From: Marchantia polymorpha subsp. ruderalis
Taxonomy: Eukaryota; Streptophyta; Marchantiopsida; Marchantiales; Marchantiaceae
Length of the DNA: 64,000 bases
Assembly (NCBI GenBank): GCA_037833965.1
Contig: AP031355.1
Location: 4,923,501-4,987,500, forward strand
Reading direction: 5' to 3'
Made by a program: the position numbers and the translations under genes. Under the pieces are notes generated by a model. The model was not told where the DNA came from. It saw only the letters and a list, made by a program, of their open reading frames with translations, and did not search any database. Below are positions 60,278-64,000 of the stretch, in pieces (the stretch's first letter is position 1; every line of letters begins with the position of its first letter).

Positions 60278-63200
60278 CTACACGCCTGCACGGAACCACG
60301 CTACACTACACTCCGCGGAACCTGTACTACGTCTCCTGCGCGGCCGACTGCCGCGCACTAACTCCCTACCCTGCCAATCTTCCGCTCGACTGCGCAGTCC
60401 CAAACGCTGCAACGCCGCGGTCACCTCCACTTCGAGGGCGGACATGGTATCCTGCGCCTTCGACAGAAAGGCATCGAGCTTCTTTGCTACCTTCCGCCGA
60501 CTCCTACTGTCGCCTGACAACAACCCGGCTGCGCGCAATTCAAACTCACGCAGTGTGAGTTTCTCCTGCGCCTTCACTTCCCAGTGGGCGTAGCCCTTGA
60601 GACAGTGGGCGACACGCCTCGCCGTCTCCACCTTCGTGCGATCCGCCTCCTTCCTGCGATCCTCTTCAATTATCACTAATTGCGATTCGGCTTCAGCACG
60701 TTGCGCTCTCAATTCGCCACACTCTGACTGTAACCTGCGGATTAACTCTTCATCCGCCTGCCGTGCGAGCTGACATTGTTCCAACAACCGCGTCTGTCGC
60801 ACGAGCTCCTCTGACAAAATCCGATTCTGGGCCTGCTCAGAAATGAGTGCTTCCTTGACCTTCACCTGCTCCTTGGTGAGCTCGTCTAGTTTCTCATCCT
60901 TCATCTTCTCGGAGTGCTTGTAGAATTTCTGATTAAGTTTATACTGACCCCACAAGCATGCATGCTTCTCCTTCAATTCCCTCAACTCCTGGTCCACTCT
61001 AGCTAACAGCTTGCTGGTGTGGACTTTAGTGCGAGTCCGCCTGCGCACTAACTCGATGTAAGATCCCGGCTGGAGTGGGTCGGCGTATTTATCGACCTTG
61101 CGATCCAAGTACCTCAGCAACGGAATCACCTGCTCAGAGAGCGCCGCCGCCGGCGCTCCAACAATTTCCTCCTCCTCCTCCTCGGTGTCTTCTGCTCCTG
61201 ACATTTCTTCCGTGGAGCCTCCGTCGTCATCATCCGAGTGGAGAATTTCAGTCGCCATTGATTGCGTCGGCGACTGCCCCGAGTGGGGCTGCACGTCATC
61301 GACGTGTGCTGCCTGCGAAGGCACGGCTGCAGCCTCGCTGCTCGTCGCCAAAATGTCTAAGGCGGAAGGCGAATGTACCCGTGCGGCACCCCCGTCGCTC
61401 GCTTGTTGGTTGTCTACCGCGTCCTCTCTGCCGCCGTCGCCCGCCGCCGAAGGCGATCGAGCGGAGGGTGGCTGCGCGGGGTTTGATTGCGCATCGCGCA
61501 TCGAAATTTCATCCCGCGGACAGTCACTCCGCTCCTCCGTCTGTTGCTGCTCCCTTGATCGGTCCGTGGGGGCTGTGCCCGGCCCGTGCGCAGGCGCAAT
61601 TGCCGGCGCCTTGTCCGCCGCAGGCGTAGCACCGCGGACATCCATCGCCGAAGGCGACATGGCCGGGGGCCGCTCGCCCGATGTCCCTTGGCCTATAGGC
61701 CCTACCGCCGAAGGCGCATCTATCGGCGGACTTCCCGCCGATGGTGCGGCCTCCGCACGCTCCCTGCTCGTATCTCCTCGGCTCGAAGGCCCTGGCGCCG
61801 AAGGCGCAAATTGCGGCGCGTGGTGCGCCGGAGGGTCTGGCCCCGAGGGCCGGTGTCTCGTAGGCGGTTCTTCCGCCGGCTCCTTCCCCTTCCTACGTTG
61901 GAACGGGGGTGATTCTTGCCTGTGCACAGGCGACACGTGTGGAGGTGTCCTGTGCACAGGCGAGCGCCTGTGCACAGGCGGACTGCTCCTTCCCACGCGT
62001 AAGCGTAGGTCCACGTCCACTTGTGATCGCCTGTCCGCGGAGGCTCGTCCGTCCGCGGAGGCTCGTCTGTGCGCAAACGGAACATCCGTCCGCATCGCAC
62101 GTGGTAACTCCGGAGGCCCTTGGCCCGTAGGCGGCCTCTCTTCCGTCGAGGTTGCAGCGTGGCCCGTTGCTCCTGCGGTCGTCCGCGCTTCCTCATGCTT
62201 CTCTGGCGACGCACTTCCTTTCTCCGTCGCAATCGTCGCCGTGTCCGCACTGCCGGTTGGTAACACCAGTCTGCGTGCCTTCTGCTTCGGCCGGCTGTAT
62301 GACTCGCACAGCGGCCGCGGTCGAATGGGAGCAGAGGGTCCTTGATGCTGCTCCTCTTCAGACTCTTCCCTCCATCGCCGCTTCCGCGGCACTCGTGCTG
62401 CAGGAGTGTGTCTCCCTTCGTCCCTCCGCCTTGATGGGGTAGAAGTCGGTGACTCCTCTGCATCAGTGTCGACCTCATTCTCCCGCACATACTTCCCGGG
62501 ATGGTCGATGGATAATGGCGGAAAATGTTCAAGCTCCGCCGCTGTCAAACAATTCCGCTGTCGATAAAAATTGATGAGGAAAGGAGAAAGATGGTTTAGA
62601 GTTCCCCCCTTCTCCTCAAACGCGTGCTGTCGCATCACCCTGTGCAGGATGCTCGCCCAGTGAATTGGAGTTCCCTCGATGACGCACTCCACAAAAGAGA
62701 CCTGCCACAATGTGATGTAGCAGGCGCGGTGCGGCTGCAGTAATTGCATCAGCGCCGCGGACAAAGTCCGGCGAAATCGATCCTTGTAATCACGGGTCCT
62801 GTACCCATTCTTGGTAGACCTCCCGGTCTTGAACAGCTCCACAAATTGCGCCTCTTCCTGCTTGGTCACCTTGATGCTCTCACTGTCGAAAAGGAGATGC
62901 CCTGGCATGCCAGCACATCTTCCCAACGCCTGCGCCCAATCTTGGACTGTCCACCGATCAACATGCGGACGCAATCCGCGCGAGGGTGGTCCCTGTGGCT
63001 CTAGCCACTCGCGCACCATATTCGCACAGATGTAGTTCCATCCCCATAGCAAGAAATCGAGCTTTCTTGCTATTAAGCGCTCCTCGAAAGCGCGCAGCCC
63101 GTTCTGTGGTAGGCGAAGTGGCACCATCCGCAATCTGCTCGGTCTCGTCATTGCGTTCCTGGGGTTCGCTCGCCCGCTCATTCTACTTCCGCACCGCCCG

Positions 63201-63403
63201 AGCTTCTTTCTCTCTCGGCAAACTCTAATCGCCCTCAATTCCAAATCACGCGCATTCACTTCTCCCTCAATCAACAAGAAATCTCCTGTGCGACGACGTC
63301 GAGAATGTTTAGCAGCCAGCAGATGGATGCGCGCAGCGCGCACAAGAGATTGGAATCGCGAATTCAAGAATGGGACGTTCTCCGCCGCCCGGTCGAAGGT
63401 CAT
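60278..63403 (-). CDS. U3-encoded ORF of subfamily 2 (1041 codons), second open copy
   Basis: Looks whole and is very similar to 39632-42754, differing by scattered substitutions and by unit number in the VHR repeat. Two independent insertions of this subfamily thus keep the complete reading frame, while gag-pol of E3 is broken. Same domain order: N-terminal extension, conserved domain, disordered Arg/Pro/Ser middle, acidic patch, coiled coil, basic tail. Confidence 0.8.
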   Translation of the reverse strand: MTFDRAAENVPFLNSRFQSLVRAARIHLLAAKHSRRRRTGDFLLIEGEVNARDLELRAIRVCRERKKLGRCGSRMSGRANPRNAMTRPSRLRMVPLRLPQNGLRAFEERLIARKLDFLLWGWNYICANMVREWLEPQGPPSRGLRPHVDRWTVQDWAQALGRCAGMPGHLLFDSESIKVTKQEEAQFVELFKTGRSTKNGYRTRDYKDRFRRTLSAALMQLLQPHRACYITLWQVSFVECVIEGTPIHWASILHRVMRQHAFEEKGGTLNHLSPFLINFYRQRNCLTAAELEHFPPLSIDHPGKYVRENEVDTDAEESPTSTPSRRRDEGRHTPAARVPRKRRWREESEEEQHQGPSAPIRPRPLCESYSRPKQKARRLVLPTGSADTATIATEKGSASPEKHEEARTTAGATGHAATSTEERPPTGQGPPELPRAMRTDVPFAHRRASADGRASADRRSQVDVDLRLRVGRSSPPVHRRSPVHRTPPHVSPVHRQESPPFQRRKGKEPAEEPPTRHRPSGPDPPAHHAPQFAPSAPGPSSRGDTSRERAEAAPSAGSPPIDAPSAVGPIGQGTSGERPPAMSPSAMDVRGATPAADKAPAIAPAHGPGTAPTDRSREQQQTEERSDCPRDEISMRDAQSNPAQPPSARSPSAAGDGGREDAVDNQQASDGGAARVHSPSALDILATSSEAAAVPSQAAHVDDVQPHSGQSPTQSMATEILHSDDDDGGSTEEMSGAEDTEEEEEEIVGAPAAALSEQVIPLLRYLDRKVDKYADPLQPGSYIELVRRRTRTKVHTSKLLARVDQELRELKEKHACLWGQYKLNQKFYKHSEKMKDEKLDELTKEQVKVKEALISEQAQNRILSEELVRQTRLLEQCQLARQADEELIRRLQSECGELRAQRAEAESQLVIIEEDRRKEADRTKVETARRVAHCLKGYAHWEVKAQEKLTLREFELRAAGLLSGDSRSRRKVAKKLDAFLSKAQDTMSALEVEVTAALQRLGLRSRAEDWQGRELVRGSRPRRRRSTGSAECSVAWFRAGV

Positions 63404-64000
63404 GGTCGGCTCTTGCTCGTGAAGAACGTCTCACTTGATGGCCGCGCCGGCTGTACGCTGGAACGGTCTTCGCTCTCACGCGCGGCTTCACGCTCCGCCG
63501 TCGTCGATTAAACTCTCACGCTCGAATTGGCGGATTTGAACTCCGCGAGCGTATTACCCCGCGGACATGGGGGCGTAGCGCCGAAGGCGAGTTTTCCGCC
63601 TTGCGCGGTACACTTGTTCGTACCGCCCCTCGGCCAATCCCCCTCTGCCTTGACGCGTGTGTCCGCATGTCGGACAAAAGTTCAACTCCTGCCTGTACGC
63701 AGGCGGAAGCCTCGGCGGATGCTCCGCCGGCACGGAACTTCATCCTCCTGTGCACAGGCGGTCGCCTGTGCGCAGGCGAATTCCGTGCGCGGCGTAGCGC
63801 TGGCGCGGAAGGCGTTGACCGTGGTCAGCCGTCTCCGTCCAGTCTGTCCGTTCCTTGTCTCTTCGTCTGCGCTTCCGCCGCCGCAACTCCGTCCGTCCAA
63901 GAGCGCATCCACCCGTCCCGTCCGCATGGTCCGTACCGATTTGATTACTCTGGCGGCTCTTCCGCCGTACGCGGCGCTGCGCTGGCGCGGAAGGCGCCGT

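Larger units (their letters stand above)
59259..64000 (-). repeat. Subfamily-2 LTR, antisense, running off the right edge
   Basis: On the plus strand it begins TGTAATAACCC (the U5 end) at 59259, inside E3 integrase; CCACC at 59254-59258 would be the target duplication. 4742 bp are visible of an expected 5.4 kb. It contains a longer CA microsatellite (about 59456-59485), the R-U5 hairpin (59619-59637), core-promoter hairpin (60213-60229), TATA box (60235-60241), the open U3 ORF (60278-63403), and gene-free palindrome-rich U3 (63404-64000). It may be a solo LTR or the 3' LTR of an element to the right. Confidence 0.88.

Overview
This window is all retrotransposon. I see no host gene, tRNA, rRNA, CRISPR array or DNA transposon. 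The elements are plant-type Ty3/gypsy LTR retrotransposons on the non-chromoviral (Athila/Tat-like) side: the RT motif is FIDDFC, the integrase end runs GPYKVIEVFPNGS with no chromodomain, and the primer-binding sites are of the TGGCGCCG(C/T)TGCCGGGGA kind common in such plant elements. The source is therefore most likely a streptophyte plant with a repeat-rich nuclear genome. The species cannot be told from this window.

Layout. (1) 1-6930, minus strand: the 5' part of an AT-richer element (E1) with an 858-bp LTR, a small zinc-knuckle ORF and a long open gag-pol that runs off the left edge. It sits inside a longer LTR. (2) 6931-11584, plus: the rest of that LTR (subfamily 2). It interrupts the gag of element E2. 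(3) 11585-12316 and 38486-44475, minus: two parts of E2 (subfamily 2), split by a large insertion. (4) 12355-38485, minus: a tandem array LTR-internal-LTR-internal-LTR of subfamily 1, period 10,631 bp, with practically identical units. (5) 44476-59258, plus: element E3 (subfamily 2), an old broken copy. It is interrupted at 53030-58438 by a solo LTR with a perfect 5-bp target duplication, and ends at an antisense LTR (59259 to the window end).

The main biological point is that the LTRs of both subfamilies are very long (4.85 and about 5.4 kb) and each carries a large ORF (857 and about 1040 codons). The ORF lies upstream of the LTR's own TATA box, that is, in U3. The polypurine tract lies between pol and this ORF, so every transposition duplicates the gene and a solo LTR keeps it. 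The protein has a conserved N-terminal domain, a long disordered middle rich in Ser, Pro and Arg, an acidic patch, a long coiled coil and a basic tail. In genomic RNA the order would be R-U5, PBS, gag-protease, amber codon, RT-RNase H-integrase, polypurine tract, U3 ORF, R. This resembles retroviral accessory genes that overlap the 3' LTR.

Other repeated signals shared by the copies are an in-frame UAG in a TMV-type leaky context between gag-protease and pol, a hairpin just after the TATA box whose stem changes by compensatory bases between subfamilies, a second hairpin in R-U5, and many short GC-rich palindromes in the U3 ORF and its flanks. Likely nesting order, oldest first: E3; then E2; then the subfamily-2 LTR in E2 gag, the solo LTR and the right-hand LTR; then E1 and the tandem array, which look youngest.
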